Assembly (NCBI RefSeq): GCF_050624435.1
Contig: NC_134537.1
Location: 123,493,586 to 123,557,585, forward strand
Length of the DNA: 64,000 nucleotides
From: Tenrec ecaudatus
Taxonomy: Eukaryota; Chordata; Mammalia; Afrosoricida; Tenrecidae
Direction of reading: 5' to 3'
Part shown: positions 33,641-45,707 of the stretch, piece after piece
Position numbering within the stretch: the first letter of the stretch is position 1
Layout of the letters: every line of letters starts with the position of its first letter
The notes under the pieces: generated by a model
Told to the model about the DNA's origin: nothing
Seen by the model: the letters and a program-made list of their open reading frames with translations, nothing else
Databases searched by the model: none
Made by a program: the position numbers and the translations under genes

Positions 33641-36449
33641 ATGTCAAGAACATCACTGTTGCTTTGTAATTAACCTATGCTGTCCAAGAGCTTTATTAAT
33701 AATAAAACTGACCCATATGACACTCCTTAATCTCTCAAATGGTTCTAGACTCAGAAGAAAAAACAGGGGCATCACTCACTGGGAATCTATAAGCAATAAC
33801 ATTTGTGGTCCAGGTGCCACACCTCGTTGGTTCCCATACTGCACCCTTGGCACCTTTGGGGGTCCTTGAGACCCTATAAGGGTGCCTGGGGGGCAATATT
33901 ATTTTCCTAATAGTATCGAGGTGTTACTTGCCTCTTCCACTCTCGGAGTAGACTTTCCAGTGGTCACAGATACATAATGCCAGCATTGCTCTGGTGGCTA
34001 CTGAAAAGTGTATTAGTGCATTCTTGTGTTTGGAAAAAACCAACTGACCATCTTCTTCATTTTAATATAAATAAATATTGATAAATGTGAACAGTACATG
34101 AATCCTGATCCTGAGACTATGATGACAGATACAAGCCATAGAAATCAAGACTCTTCTGAGTCCTCATTAATTTTAGGAATATAAAAGGATCTTTAGACAA
34201 AAAGTTTGGAAACGGATGCGTTAAACCACAAGGAAAAGAGAAGTGCTCTAGTCTAAAGCTAGACACTTCTGTGTGGCACCGCTATGGAAATGTGTGAGAG
34301 GTCCTGCAGGAGATAGCTTGCCTCATTCAAGTAGGAAAAATGTGCTGGCTTGGATGTCTCACTTTACTTAATTGAAAAACAAAAATAAAATCAATGTTGT
34401 TAAAGGCATACTCACTTAAGGGTCTTCTGTGTGCTGGGCGCTGTGTCCTAGGTAGTGAGCGGGTATGGATGAGCAACTCCATCACTACGTTCAACAAGCT
34501 CAGTCAGGTAGAAAACGGAACCTGTGAAGAGACAATAAAACAGAGCATCCTGTCAGGTATACATAAGTGCGACAGAGATGCAGAGAACGTTCTAACTCAG
34601 GGAACAGAGAGAAGGGTGGCACTCTAAACTGGGTCTCAAAGGATAAATTAGAATTACCCAGAAGAAAATGTAAAGAGAACAATATTAACCAAAAAAAATT
34701 GTGAGTGGTTAGATAGGTAGCTCTGCATGTTATATGAGTGTGGGAAGATGTGTGTATGTATATTTGTGGATATATATGTATTTGTATGTATGGCATATAT
34801 TTATATACGCAGTAAAGCACACAGGGGTCACATTAATGGATACTTATTAGATATACCCAAATACGTTGTGGAATTTGATGTACTATATTTGAAGACTCAA
34901 GACCATAGTCTTGTGGGGCAACCAGGTCAATTGGCATAACTTAATTCATAAAGACAATGTCATAGTTTGGTGGTACTGTCTGGGGCCTTAGAGATTTGTG
35001 AGTGGTTCTTTAAAATACAACTGCTGGTCTCTTCCCATCTGAAGCTAAGGAGTTTGAAGGTAGAAAATGGTCCATGGGACATATGACCCCATATGAATCA
35101 CAGCCTCTTCCAGTTTGAGATCTAGAGAACTAGATGGTGCCTAGCTACCACTACCTCCTGTTCTGCTCAGACTCACCGCAGATAGCCCTGGGTGGAGTGG
35201 GAGGAAAATGTAGATCACAGCTCCCCTTCATAAAAGAACCAGACTTGCTGGACCGATAGAGGCAAGAGCAGCTCTTTAGACGAGTGTCCTAAAACTGAAG
35301 CCACTCCAGAGCCACCCACTTTTCAGCCAAATAATTAGTTGGTCTATAAAATAAACAACAACACCCATGAGAAATGTATTCCTTTAGATGATCAGCTAGA
35401 TGAGAATAAACGGCATCTACACCAAGGCAAAAATGAGAACTCCAGGGAGGGGCAGGAACTGGTTGGATGGAAACGGAGCAGGTGGCAAGGAAATGGCGCG
35501 AGTGCTGAAACCTCGCAGGTGGGGTTTGTAACCAGTGTCACAGAGGAATCTGTGTATGAGTGATTGAATGGAAACGCAACGGACTGTGCAAACTTTCACC
35601 GAAATTACGATAAAATATTCAAGGAAAGAAAGAGGGTGTTCCAAGCTGAGGGACTAGCATATGCAAATGGCTAAAGTAGTGGTTTTCACATGGTGGGTCA
35701 AGGAGTTTAATGGGTCATGGCCAGCATTTACAAAATAACAAAATAAAATAGAAAATGTCAGAGTGTACTTCATAGAACACGTGTAAGGGAGCTAAAGGCA
35801 TGGGGACCTGATCCGATTTCCTCTGGCTTCCCTGTGACCACCAGGCAGAGGTCAGACATGCCTCCACCAGCCATCCTTGGTTTCCTCGTCTGACACCACC
35901 CATTCCTCCTGTGGCACTCGGCTCCTCTGGTGGACTCAACAATTCGTGCAGTGGCCAGAGAACAGAACAGGTAATACTCACAACTCAGGGGAAAGCTAAC
36001 AGATTACCGCCAGCCATGATCAGAAAACATGAAGAACACAGTCTTTCAGCAACACCTCTCCTCAGCCAGTAGTCAAATCTCTCTCCAGTCTGCAGTCTTT
36101 TAGCTATGTGGTCCTTTGGACTCTGCGTCTCTTCTGTCTCCTGGTCTCCTGGCCTAGGCCTCTAGCGCATCTTGTCTCCGCAGCCATCACTTCAAACAGA
36201 GACCTCGAAATGGCGCTCCTTGCAATGGTCCTGCGATGTCTCTCTTCCTGTGCAGACAGCTCATCCTCGTAGCCAGGGGAGTAGCAGTAAAACTGACCGA
36301 TTACCGTAGTATTACACATGCCCTATTTGCCTGATCCCACCCCGCCCCGGGGTGGGGATTACAGAAACATGGATAGAAGAAGCATACTCGGAAGTTCTAC
36401 ACCACCATCGTAAGCATCATTGTGGTATGTGCATGACTATGTTCTAGGC
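33641..36449. other. Low-repeat stretch with a few ancient fossils
   Basis: 34150-34230 ends in GACAAAAAGTTTGGAAACGG, reminiscent of the terminus of ancient hAT elements. 34405-34560 may be a reversed L2 3' end (GTGTGCTGGGCGCTGTGTCC). 34740-34810 is TG/TA-rich. 35600-35680 and 35683-35760 resemble old mammalian interspersed repeats. All of these are weak calls. No gene is supported; the antisense frames of about 70-106 codons lack signatures. Confidence 0.35.
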
Positions 36450-36640
36450 CAGCAGTTCTCAACCTTCCTAATGCTGCGACCCTTTCATACAGTTCCTCAT
36501 GTTGTGGTGACCCCCCAACCATAAAATTATTTTCATTGCTCCTTCATCACTGTAATTTTGCTAGTTATAAATCGGGCGACCCCTGTGAAAGGGGTGTTGG
36601 ACCCCCAAAGGGTTAGTGACCCACAGGTTGAGAACTGCTG
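36450..36640. mobile_element. SPIN-like non-autonomous hAT element (copy 3)
   Basis: A 191-base MITE from CAGCAGTTCTCAACCTTCC to AGGTTGAGAACTGCTG with a flanking 8-base target-site duplication TTCTAGGC / TTTTAGGC, again of the nTCTAGRn type. Internal blocks are the same as in copies 1 and 2. It lies near a cluster of L1 3' ends. Confidence 0.88.
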
Positions 36641-36689
36641 TTTTAGGCTATGGTGTAACATTTCCTTATTTTTCTTTTTAAAAATTTAA

Positions 36690-37355
36690 TTTTTAAAATA
36701 AATCATCTTACTGGGGGCTCTTACAAATCTTATAACAATCCATACATCAATTGTATCAAGCACATTTGTATATATATTGCCATCATCATTTTCAAAAAAT
36801 CTTCTTTCTACTTGAACCCCTGGAATCAGCTTCTCTTTTTCCCTCTTTCACCTACCCTCCACACTCATGAACCCTTGATAATTTATAAATTATTATTTAT
36901 ATATCGTATACCATCTACTGTCTCCCTTCACCCATGTTTCTAATGTTTGTTCACCCATGTTTCTAATGTTTGTTCACCCATGTTTCTAATGTTTGGGTTG
37001 TACATCACTCATTGAGATCGGGTCCCTCTTTCCCCCTTCATTCCCCACCTTCCCCCTACCCTCATGGTATCCCTACTCCCATTACTGTTTCTGAGGGGTT
37101 TGTCTGTCCTGAATTCTGTGTGTCGAGAGCTCTTATCTGTACATGCTCCGGTCTAGCTGGGTTTGTAAGGTAGAACTTGGGTCATGATGGGGGTGGGGGC
37201 TAGGGTGGGAGGGTAGGAAGCATTAAAGAACTAGAGGAATATTGTGTGTTTCATTGATGCTATACTGCACCCTGGCTGGCTTGTCCCTTCGTTGTGACCC
37301 TTCTGTGAGGGGACATCCAATTGTCTACAGATGGGCTCCAACCCCCCTTGTTTCC
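36690..37355 (-). mobile_element. L1 3' UTR, 5' truncated
   Basis: 3' end at left (AATCATCTTACTGGGGGCTC), then ATACATCAATTGTATCAAGC, ACTTGAACCCCTGGAATCAG, AACCCTTGATAATTTATAAA, ACTGTTTCTGAGGGG, ACATGCTCCGGTCTAGCTGG and GACATCCAATTGTCTACAGA. It contains a local triplication of TTGTTCACCCATGTTTCTAA TG at 36925-36995. Diverged relative to neighbouring copies. Confidence 0.85.
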
Positions 37356-37423
37356 ATTTTTAACAGTTTTATTGGCATATACATATATACTTGTGTATAA
37401 GCTGAGTTTTCTAGCACATTTTT

Positions 37424-38437
37424 AAAACTAATTTTATTGGTGGTTAATATATCTCTTATCACAATCCATATATTTATCCATTGTGTCAAGCACACTTGAA
37501 ACATATGTTGCCATCATCATTCTCAAGACATTTATTAAAATCTATTGGGGGCTCATACAACTCTTATCACAATCCATACATACATCAATTGTATAAAACA
37601 CATTTGTACATTCGTTACCCTATCATTCTCAAAACATTTGCCCTCCACTTAAGCCCCTGGCATCAGCTCCTCATTTGTTCCCCCTCCCTCCCTGCCCCCC
37701 TTCCTCATAAACCCTTGATAATTTATAAATTACTATTTTGCCATCTTTTGCTGTCTGATGTCTCCCTTCACCCACTTTTCTTTGTCCATCCCCCAGGGAG
37801 GAGGCTATATGTAGATCCCTGTAATGGGTTCCCTCTTTCTACCCCACCCTCCCAGTATCCCCATTCACACCACTGGTCCTAAGGGATCATCTATCTGTAC
37901 CAGTGTACATCCTCTGGTCTAGCCAGATTTGTAAGGTAAAATTGGGATCATGATAGTGGGGGGTGGGGGTGGCGAGGAAGCATTTAGGAACTAAAGGAAA
38001 GTTGTATGTTTCATCATTGTTGCATTGCACCCTGACTGGCTCATCTCCTCCCCAAGACCCTCCTGTAAGGGAATGTTCAGTTGCCTACAGATGGGTTTTA
38101 GATCTCCACTCCGCACTTCCCTTCATTCACAAAATGATTTTTTCTTCTTTGATGCCTGATACCTCATCCTTTTAACACCTTGTGCTCACACAGGCTGGTA
38201 TGCTTCTTCCATGTGGGCTTTGTTACTTCTGAGCTAGATGGCCGTTTGTTTATCTTCAAGCCTTTAAGGTCCCAGACGCTCTATCTTTTGATAGCCAGGC
38301 ACCATCAGCTTTCTTCACCACATTTGCTTATGTTCCTGCTTTGTCTTCAGTGATGTCGGAAAGGTGAGCATCATGGAATGCCAGTTTAATAGAACAAAGT
38401 GTTCTTTCATTGAGGGAGTACTTGAGTGGAGGTCCAA
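37424..38437 (-). mobile_element. L1 3' UTR with doubled 3' terminus and TSD
   Basis: About 1.0 kb, minus strand. The left side carries two successive L1 3' ends: 37424-37532 and then from about 37533 (TTTATTAAAATCTATTGGGG). The body has AACCCTTGATAATTTATAAA, CCCCAGGGAGGAGGCTATAT, GTACCAGTGTACATCCTCTG, CACACAGGCTGGTATGCTTC, AGATGGCCGTTTGTTTATCT and AGTGTTCTTTCATTGAGGGA. The whole is flanked by TTTCTAGCACATTTTTA (37408-37424) and TTTCCAGCACATTTTA (38438-38453), a duplication that encloses both termini. Confidence 0.85.
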
Positions 38438-38499
38438 TTTCCAGCACATTTTAAATGCAGTTTTTGTGGTAAAATTAGGTGCATTGACTGATATTTGGG

Positions 38500-38600
38500 T
38501 CAGCTTATTCTTGAGTATATAGAGTAATTCACATATCATGCACTTTAGTAGTTCAGTCATATTAAGAAGAGTTGTACATCATCACCACTATTAGCTCCCC
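38500..38600 (-). mobile_element. Old L1 3' UTR fragment
   Basis: TTCACATATCATGCACTTTA, GTAGTTCAGTCATATTAAGA and GTTGTACATCATCACCACTA match the old L1 3' end seen at 20505 and 29148. Left edge uncertain. Confidence 0.45.
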
Positions 38601-39237
38601 AGCCCATAACATTTAGTTCTTAATGTGGGTTAACTGTTTTAAAAATGGAAAACCACCGGCCTATAGGCATAAGAGGAAAATTGTGTGTTCAAAGCATTTT
38701 AAAGTGTAATTAAAGTGGCTGTAACGTACGGTACAGGTAGGCAAGGGCTGCTTAAGAAGTAAGTAAGGATGAGATCACAGAGGCCTTAATGACTTGCTAG
38801 GTAGTTTGGATTTCTCCTGAAGGCAATTATGCACCATTAAAAATTTTAAGAAGAGGTGTGACATGATCCAGACATATTGGTTTAATAAAAAATTACTGCA
38901 GCAGTTGGTGGGGGGGGGAGGGGTTGCTTGGCTGATGTGGAGGTGAAATCTCATGCAAGGACCTCTTCCAAAATTACTGCAAAAATCCAGTGATTATAGA
39001 GCCTGAACAAAAGCAATATGAATGGCACTAGTTAGAATATTTTAATTGGTTAGAGCTATGCATAATTATGTTATTGTTCCTCACAGGACATTCTCTCCTG
39101 GTTTCATAAGTACATGCTCCCTCATACGCTACAGGAGGGCAAGGTTGTTTTTTTTTAATTTTACTCTTCATATCCTCAGAAATGACAATACTTACATCCA
39201 TTAGGTGTTCACTAAATATTGTTGAATGAATGGTAGG
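38601..39237. other. Mostly unassigned
   Basis: 38740-38900 (TTGGATTTCTCCTGAAGGCA, GAAGAGGTGTGACATGATCC) resembles an ancient mammalian interspersed repeat that I cannot place. The rest appears unique. Confidence 0.35.
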
Positions 39238-39585
39238 TGAATAGTTTTGTTGTGGTTGACACTCCAATAAACTCTGACTCGTGGTAGCCCTGTACACAAC
39301 AGAGCACAACATCGCCCATTCCTGCCCCACCCTCTCAGTGGTGATGATGCTTCATCCATTGCTGCAGCAACTGTGTCCGTCCATCTAATTGATGGTCTTC
39401 TTCCTTTCCACTGACTCTTTACCTTACCAAGCATGATGTCCTTTCTGGGGACTGATCACTCCTGACAATATGTCCAGAGTATGTGAGATAAAGTCTCGAA
39501 GGAGCATTCTGGTTGTACTTCTAACAAGACAGATTTATTTGTTCTGACAGCCCATGGCATTTTAGATGTTATTAACTATATGAAG
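39238..39585 (-). mobile_element. RTE LINE 3' end
   Basis: Plus strand: AATAAACTCTGACTCGTGGT, CTGTACACAACAGAGCACAA, TTGCTGCAGCAACTGTGTCC, ACCAAGCATGATGTCCTTTC, GACAATATGTCCAGAGTATG, AGGAGCATTCTGGTTGTACT and AAGACAGATTTATTTGTTCT. Reverse complement of the RTE C-terminal region and 3' tail. Confidence 0.85.
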
Positions 39586-39591
39586 CTGGTT

Positions 39592-40772
39592 TTAAAAAAA
39601 CCATTTTATTGGGGGTCCTACAGCTCTCTTTTTTATAAATAATAATTTTATTGGGGGCTCTTACAACTCTTGTTACAATCCATACATCGATTGTATCCAA
39701 CATATTCACACTATATTCCATCATTCCTTTATAGACATTTACTTTCCATTGAGCCCTTGGGATCAGCTCCTCTTTTTTTCTCCCTCCTCTCTGCCTCATG
39801 GCCCCTCGATAGATTGTAGATTGTTAATTATTTTCAAAGCTCACACCAACCTCTGTCTCCCTTCCCCTCTGGTTTCTCTTGTTCTTGCCCCTGGATGGGG
39901 GTGTGTGGCTGTGTCATTCATTGTGATCAGCGCCCCCCCTCCTTCTCCACCTCGCCTCCTCTTCCCCCTACCCTTTAAAAGAATCATTTTATTCAGGGCT
40001 TGTACAACTCTTATCACAATCCATCCATTGTGTCAAGCACTTTTATACATTTGTTTCCCTCATCATTCTTAAAACATTTGCTTTCTACTGAACCCTTGGT
40101 ATCAGCTCCTCATTCCCCCCCTCGTCGCTCCCTCCTCCCTCATGAACCCTTGATAATTTATGAATTAATATTATTTTGTCATATTTTACACTGACGTCTC
40201 CCTTCACCCACTTCTCTGTTGTCTGTGCCTCAGGGAAGAGATTGTATGTAGATCCTTGTAACTGGTTCCTCCTTTCAATTCTACCTTTCCTCTACTCTCC
40301 CGGTATCGCACTCTCACCACTGATCCTGAAGGGATCATCTGTCCTGGATCCCCTGTGTTTCCAGTTCCTATCTGTACCAGTGTACATCCATCTGGTCTAG
40401 CCAGGTAGTGGAGGGGGGAGGGGGAGAGGAAGCATTTAGGAACTACAGGAAAGTTGATTGTTTCATCATTGCTACACTGCCTCGTCTCCTCCCCATGACC
40501 CTTTGGTAAGGAGATGTCCAGTTGCCTACAGATGGGTCTTGTGTCCCCAATCTGCACTCCCCCTCATTCACAATGATATGATTTTTGTTGTTGTTGTTCT
40601 TTGATGCCTGATACCTGATTCCCTCCAGCACCTCGTAATCACACAGGCTGGTGTGCTTCTTCCATGTGGGCTTTGTTGCTTCTGAGCTACATGGCCGCTT
40701 GTTTACTTTCAAGCCTTTAAGATTCCAGACACTATCTCTTTTGATAGCCGGGCACCATCAGCTTTATGAGGC
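39592..40772 (-). mobile_element. Three stacked L1 3' ends
   Basis: Three L1 3' termini in the same orientation follow each other: a stub of about 37 bases at 39592-39628 (CCATTTTATTGGGGGTCC), a diverged copy at 39629-39972 (AATTTTATTGGGGGCTCTTA onward) and a longer copy at 39975-40772 (AATCATTTTATTCAGGGCTT through GTACCAGTGTACATCCATCT, CACACAGGCTGGTGTGCTTC and ATAGCCGGGCACCATCAGCT). No single continuous element explains this order, so it reflects repeated insertion into L1 3' ends or tandem read-through products. Confidence 0.8.
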
Positions 40773-40913
40773 TGTTTTTAAGTTTTTCCTTTTCACCAAG
40801 TCTTTATTTTGCACTTTTTTTTTTGCTTGTCTTTCACAGTGATACTAAGACTTTCACACATGTGTTCATTTATATTTGGAAGTAAGGAATTTAAGTTCAT
40901 TGGAAGCTGCCTG

Positions 40914-42297
40914 TACGAGAGGTACCCAAAAAACCAGAGTAAAGCTATGCTGGGCAGAGCTTTCTTAGTACAATTTTTTTCCTGCTAGATGAGCATCAAG
41001 CAGCTCGCCGCCTTAGTGCACCCAGTGGCATCACCTGGGAAGGTTCTCTCCGGTCACAGTGACTATTTTTGAAAAAGCAGTTTTGCTTGAATCTATTTTT
41101 TTGTGATGGCCAATTTAAGAGAACAGTGTGCGGCTGTGAAGTTTTGATCTCTGCTCAGGAAAAATGCACGAGAAACGGTTGCGATGTTGAACGCAGCTTG
41201 CAAGGACAGCGTTATGGGAAAAACTCAAGTGCATGAGTGATTTTCTCATTTCAAAAAGGGGAAATGTTGATTGAAGACAAACCTCGTTGTGGATGCCCAT
41301 CAAATTTCCCGAATGGACAAAAATGTCATCGACATTTCAGCACTTGTTCTTGAAGACTGATGACAGACCTTTGAAGAGATGGGGGAGTATTATTTGGACT
41401 ATCTTGGAGCTCCGTTCAGTGATTTTTACTGGAAGATTTGGGAATGAGGATAGCTACGAAATTTGTGCCTCAGGTTTTGAGCTTCAAGTGGAAACATGCC
41501 ATGCTTTGAAAGAATCGTTCTGAAACCACCCAGACATTTTTCCAAGGTCATTACTGGTGAGGAGACATGGTGCTATTCTTACCACCTTGAAAGCAAACAT
41601 CAGTCAAACCAGTGGAAGATGCCATTCACACCTTGCCCAGAAAAAACTTGTCAAGTGAAATCAAAGATCAAGACCATGCTCATTTGTTTTTGTTTGTATT
41701 TTTATGTGGCGGGGGGGGGGGTTAATAGTGAATTTAGAGCTCATTACAGCAGGTCAGATTGTTAATCAAGCTTTCTATTCCAAGGTTCTGAAGAGATTGT
41801 GTAACAGTGTGTTACAAAAAAGGCCTGATTTATGCCACATAGGAGACTGGTTTTGCCACCATGACAATGCATCTGCTCATGCAGCAATCTCAGTGTGCAA
41901 GTTTTTGGCAAAAAACAGCATGCCCCATACATCTACTCACCTGACCTCACTCCGTGTGACTTCATTTTATTTCCAAGAAGGAACAGGGACACAAGACGAC
42001 AGTGATGATTTGACAACATAGAAAAGTGAAGAAAAAAATGAGAGAGGTGCTGTCAGCCATCCAAACAGATGAATTTAAAAATTGTTTCCAAGAATGGAAT
42101 CACAGATTTGACAAATGTATTAAGCATAATGGAGGGTACTTTGAAGGTGATAAAGTTGTTTTGTAAAAAAATAATTAAATACATAGCTTTGTAAAAGGTA
42201 TCTATATCTATCCATCCATCCATCCATCCATCCATCCATCCATCCATCCATCTATCTATCTATCTATCTCTCCAGGTTTGGTGGGTGCTCCGTTGTA
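40914..42297 (+). mobile_element. Mariner transposon, decayed autonomous copy
   Basis: About 1.38 kb flanked by TA. The left end is CGAGAGGTACCCAAAAAACC and the right end, reverse-complemented, is CAACGGAGCACCCACCAAAC; these are related inverted repeats. The transposase is broken over several frames, in order: ANLREQ near 41110, GKTQVHE near 41215, EDKPRCG near 41275, VITGEETWCYSY (41538-41573), VNQAFYSKVLKRLCNSV, HHDNASAHAAI (second catalytic Asp), YSPDLTPCDF in a shifted frame (third Asp of DD34D) and [10 protein letters not shown] at the C terminus. The first catalytic Asp is Glu (GEE instead of GDE). A G-run of about 11 at 41710 causes a frameshift. A microsatellite lies between the ORF end and the right repeat. 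It cannot make a working transposase. Confidence 0.92.
42205..42270. repeat. (ATCC)n/(ATCT)n microsatellite
   Basis: Tetranucleotide repeat, ATCC units followed by ATCT units, about 66 bases, located between the mariner ORF end and its right inverted repeat. It explains the extra length over the usual 1.3 kb mariner. Confidence 0.93.
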
Positions 42298-42704
42298 TGT
42301 TGGTGGGAACACAACCTCTTCATTGAGGGACCCCCCCCAAAATGCCTATTTCTATTATACTTTTCTCTAATGTCATGTTTTATCTACAAAATTGCAATGC
42401 CTTTCCCTCTGATGTCCTTGAATCCAGAACTCTGGTTCCATTTCTCTGTAGAATAACATTTGCTTCTGTTGCTCGGAAGCAGGTGTTAACATGAGTACTA
42501 ACGGCTCTTTATCTGAGCTTTCTACCAGTCTTTCCTTTTAGAATCCTGCTCCGTATCCCAACCTACCAAGGTCCCCGCTATAGCCAACTTGAAGGCTTTC
42601 CAGAGATCTGTGCCACAAATTCATGTCCTTCACATCTGCACACCACTTTACAGTCTTACAGCTTCAGCTTTGCTGTTCAGTTGCCACCTCCTTGCTTTTT
42701 AGCA
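42298..42704. other. No recognised feature
   Basis: Unique sequence between the mariner and an old L1. Confidence 0.3.
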
Positions 42705-43948
42705 TCAAAGCTTTATTGATATCGCTTCTATGATATTGGCTTCTGGCTTTTTTGCAAATTTTAAATTTGTGGTAAAAATTAAACATTACAAAGCATTGGT
42801 AAATTCCAACAATTAAGTGATACTGATTAAAACCTTCATATTGTGTAACCATCATCACTCTTCTGATGTATTCTACCACCATTAATAGACACTCAATGCC
42901 CCATAAACAGTAATAAGCTGTGCTTTTTATATATGATTTGCCTATTTTATGTGAGATACAGTTTTTGTCTAATGGTGACTGAAATTTCACCCAGCATAAT
43001 GTTTGGAAGGTTTATCCGTTACAGTATGTACTAGAATTTAACTTCTGTTTATGGCCGAGTAAAAGTCCCTTGTATGGGCATGCAACATTTTGATGACCTA
43101 TTTCTCTTTGGATGACTATTGATATGACACTGAGGTTGATTCCATCTTTTGGCTATTGGCAATTGGCAATTCCATCTTTTGGCAATTGCTGTGTATTGTT
43201 GTACAGGTTTCTGTTTTTATTCCTTTTGAACATCTTTCAAGTCTTTGGGGTTTGTACTTAGGATTGGAATTGCTGGGTCACATAGTAGTTTCATGTTCTT
43301 GAGGGGCTGCCAAACTTTTCTACAGGGCTCTCTGCTTTGACCTCCACCAGCAATGGATGATGGTCTTAAGTTCTTCACATCCTTGGCAACGTCTTTTGTT
43401 TTTCTTAAAAAACAAAACAAAAAGATGATAGCCATTCTAGTGAGAGTGAGGCCGTATCTCATCATGGTTTTGATTGGCAGGTCCCTAATGAATAATAACA
43501 GTGAGCATCATTGGCCATTTATATACTTCTTTGGTGGAGTGACTGTTCAGCTACTACACTTTGTCAATTTTTAAATTAGGTTGTTTTTCTTTTTGTTGTT
43601 AAGTTATAGAAGTCTTCATATAAGTCTTCAGCTATAAGACTCTTACTAGATAACATATGGTACCTCAGTTTTTCTCCCAACCTATAGATTATCTCTTCAC
43701 TTTTTTGTTAAAGTCTTTTTATGAGCAAAGCTTTTTCCTTTTTTATGAAGTCTCATTCATCTATTTTATTATATGCTGCTTATGCTTTTTAGTAACATAT
43801 CTGATAACCCATTGTTAAAAACTAGTTCCCATAGCCATACTCAGTTTGTTCAGAAAATTTTATGGTCTTTTTTCTTCTTGTTTAATACCATTTTCATTCT
43901 TTTACTGTCATAAGATTGTGGGAGAGATAAACTTATGCATTTAATCTT
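42700..43948 (-). mobile_element. Old L1 ORF2 3' end and UTR
   Basis: Antisense old L1: CAAAGCTTTATTGATATCG, GTGTAACCATCATCACTCTT, TTTCACCCAGCATAATGTTT, TTGGAATTGCTGGGTCACAT, GGGGCTGCCAAACTTTTCTA, CCTCCACCAGCAATGGATGA, GAGTGAGGCCGTATCTCATC and TTTTTCTCCCAACCTATAGA. These are standard mammalian L1 ORF2/3' blocks. Broken; non-coding. It ends at a 13-base direct repeat that recurs at 45695. Confidence 0.8.
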
Positions 43949-45694
43949 TTTTTAAAGATAACACTTAAAAAAAAAGATAACACTTTTATTTTATTTCCAA
44001 TAGTTTTATTGAGATATATGTCACATATCATACACTTCTATAGTTCAGGCATCTTTTAAATGAGTTGTATTCGGTATGAAGCAGGGAACCAATAGAGAGG
44101 TCTGCAGGACCAGCCCCAGTCCCAACTACGTGGGCACCCCCCGCCCCTTCCAGCAGAAGAATTCACTTCAGAGGATAGCACTTAAGCCACAGCTGAGGGA
44201 GAGGGATGCATTTGATGAGAGCACACAGGAACAAACAAAGAAGGAAGGACAGAGTGGAACACATCCTCACCCACCAATACCTGAGGACGATATTCCCGTT
44301 CAGAGCAGCCAATGCACAGGGAGGACCATAGGGCCACCCCACCATGAGACATCATGTCCCTCACTGAACCATAGTGCTACAAGGGACAACACTGGAGACA
44401 TAGTGTGGAAATTATGACCTGTCTGACACCACCACACTGGGGCAAAACGCTAAGGTTGTGCAACAGAGCAGCAAGGGGAGCAAAGCAATGAAGTCCCCAG
44501 GGAATACCAAAAATAAACGTTGGGGCTAGGGGATGGCACCCAACTAGACTCGACTGGAAGACACTTCTAAAGGTAAACAAACAGACCTGGAACTATTTAT
44601 AGGTTTTTCTTTTTTTGTCGATTTGTTGTTGTTGTTTTGTAATTTTTGTTTTCTTTTGGTCAGTCTTGTTTTTGTGCTTATTATTGCCTCTGCATATCTA
44701 TCTAGATACGATAGGCAGGTTAAACAATCCAGAGGAGAAAACAATGGGACCAACTGTTCCAGGGGGACATGGGAGAGGGGGACAGAGGTGAAAGGAAGTG
44801 GGTGTTAAACCCAGGGACAGGGGAACAACAAGTGATCTAAAATTGATGTCAAGGAGGGCATGGAATGCCTGATAAGCCTCGATCAAGGGCTATGTAACCT
44901 AGAGGAATTACTGAAACCCAAATAAAAGCTGAACATGATAGTGGGACAAGAGAAAAGTAAAAGGAAATAGAAGAAAGAACTAGGAGGCATAGGACAGTTA
45001 AAGAGGTCTAAATACAGGCATATACATATGTAGATATATTTATATATAATCATAGGGAAAGAGATCTATGTATATATATTTATATGTTAATTATTAAGGT
45101 AGCAGATTAATATTGGGTCTATACTCAAGTACTCCCTCAATGCAAGAACACTTTGTTCTAATAACTCGGTATTCCATGATGCTCACCTTACTGACATGAT
45201 CCCTGAAGACAAAGCGGTTGCATAAGCAAATGTGGTCAAGAAAGCTGATGGTGCCTAGCTATCCAATGATATAGTGTTTGAGGTCTTAAAGGCTTGAAAA
45301 TAAACAAGCAGCCAATCTAGCTGAGAGGCAATAAAGTCCACACAGAGGAAGCACACCAGCCTGTGTGATCATGAGGTGTCGATGGGATCAGGTATTAGGC
45401 ATCAAAGAACCAGAATGAAAAATCATATCAATGTGAATGAGGGGAATGCAGAGTGGAGACCCAAAGGCCATCTGTAGACAATTGGACATCCCCTTACAGA
45501 AGGGTCACAAGAAAGAGATGAGCCAGTCAGGGTGCAGTATAGCACAATTTAAGCTCTGATATATTTCCTTCCTTTGGATTGGATTTTGTTATTATAATTC
45601 TTGGATAACACAGGCTGATGTGCTTTTCCCATGTCTAGTTTATTGATATTTCATTTATATGACTCATTCTTTAAATACAAGCCTTTAAGATTTG
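43949..45694. mobile_element. Rearranged L1 insertion between a 13-base direct repeat
   Basis: TGCATTTAATCTT occurs at 43936-43948 and 45695-45707. Between them lie an old-type L1 3' end in minus orientation (about 43985-44065), a young L1 3' UTR in plus orientation (44070-45548, starting near the CCAGCAGAAGAATTCACTTC block and stopping at GGGTGCAGTATAGCAC, before the 3' terminus) and a short diverged minus-orientation piece of the same UTR (about 45555-45690, GATAACACAGGCTGATGTGC). The mixed orientation means a rearranged or composite insertion. The plus segment has one copy of the 245-base UTR module. Confidence 0.65.
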
Positions 45695-45707
45695 TGCATT
45701 TAATCTT

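Noticed and set aside
44076..44417. 113-codon open frame
   Set aside because: Lies wholly in the L1 3' UTR; the aligned region of the copy at 48.5-49.0 kb does not keep it as a coherent protein.
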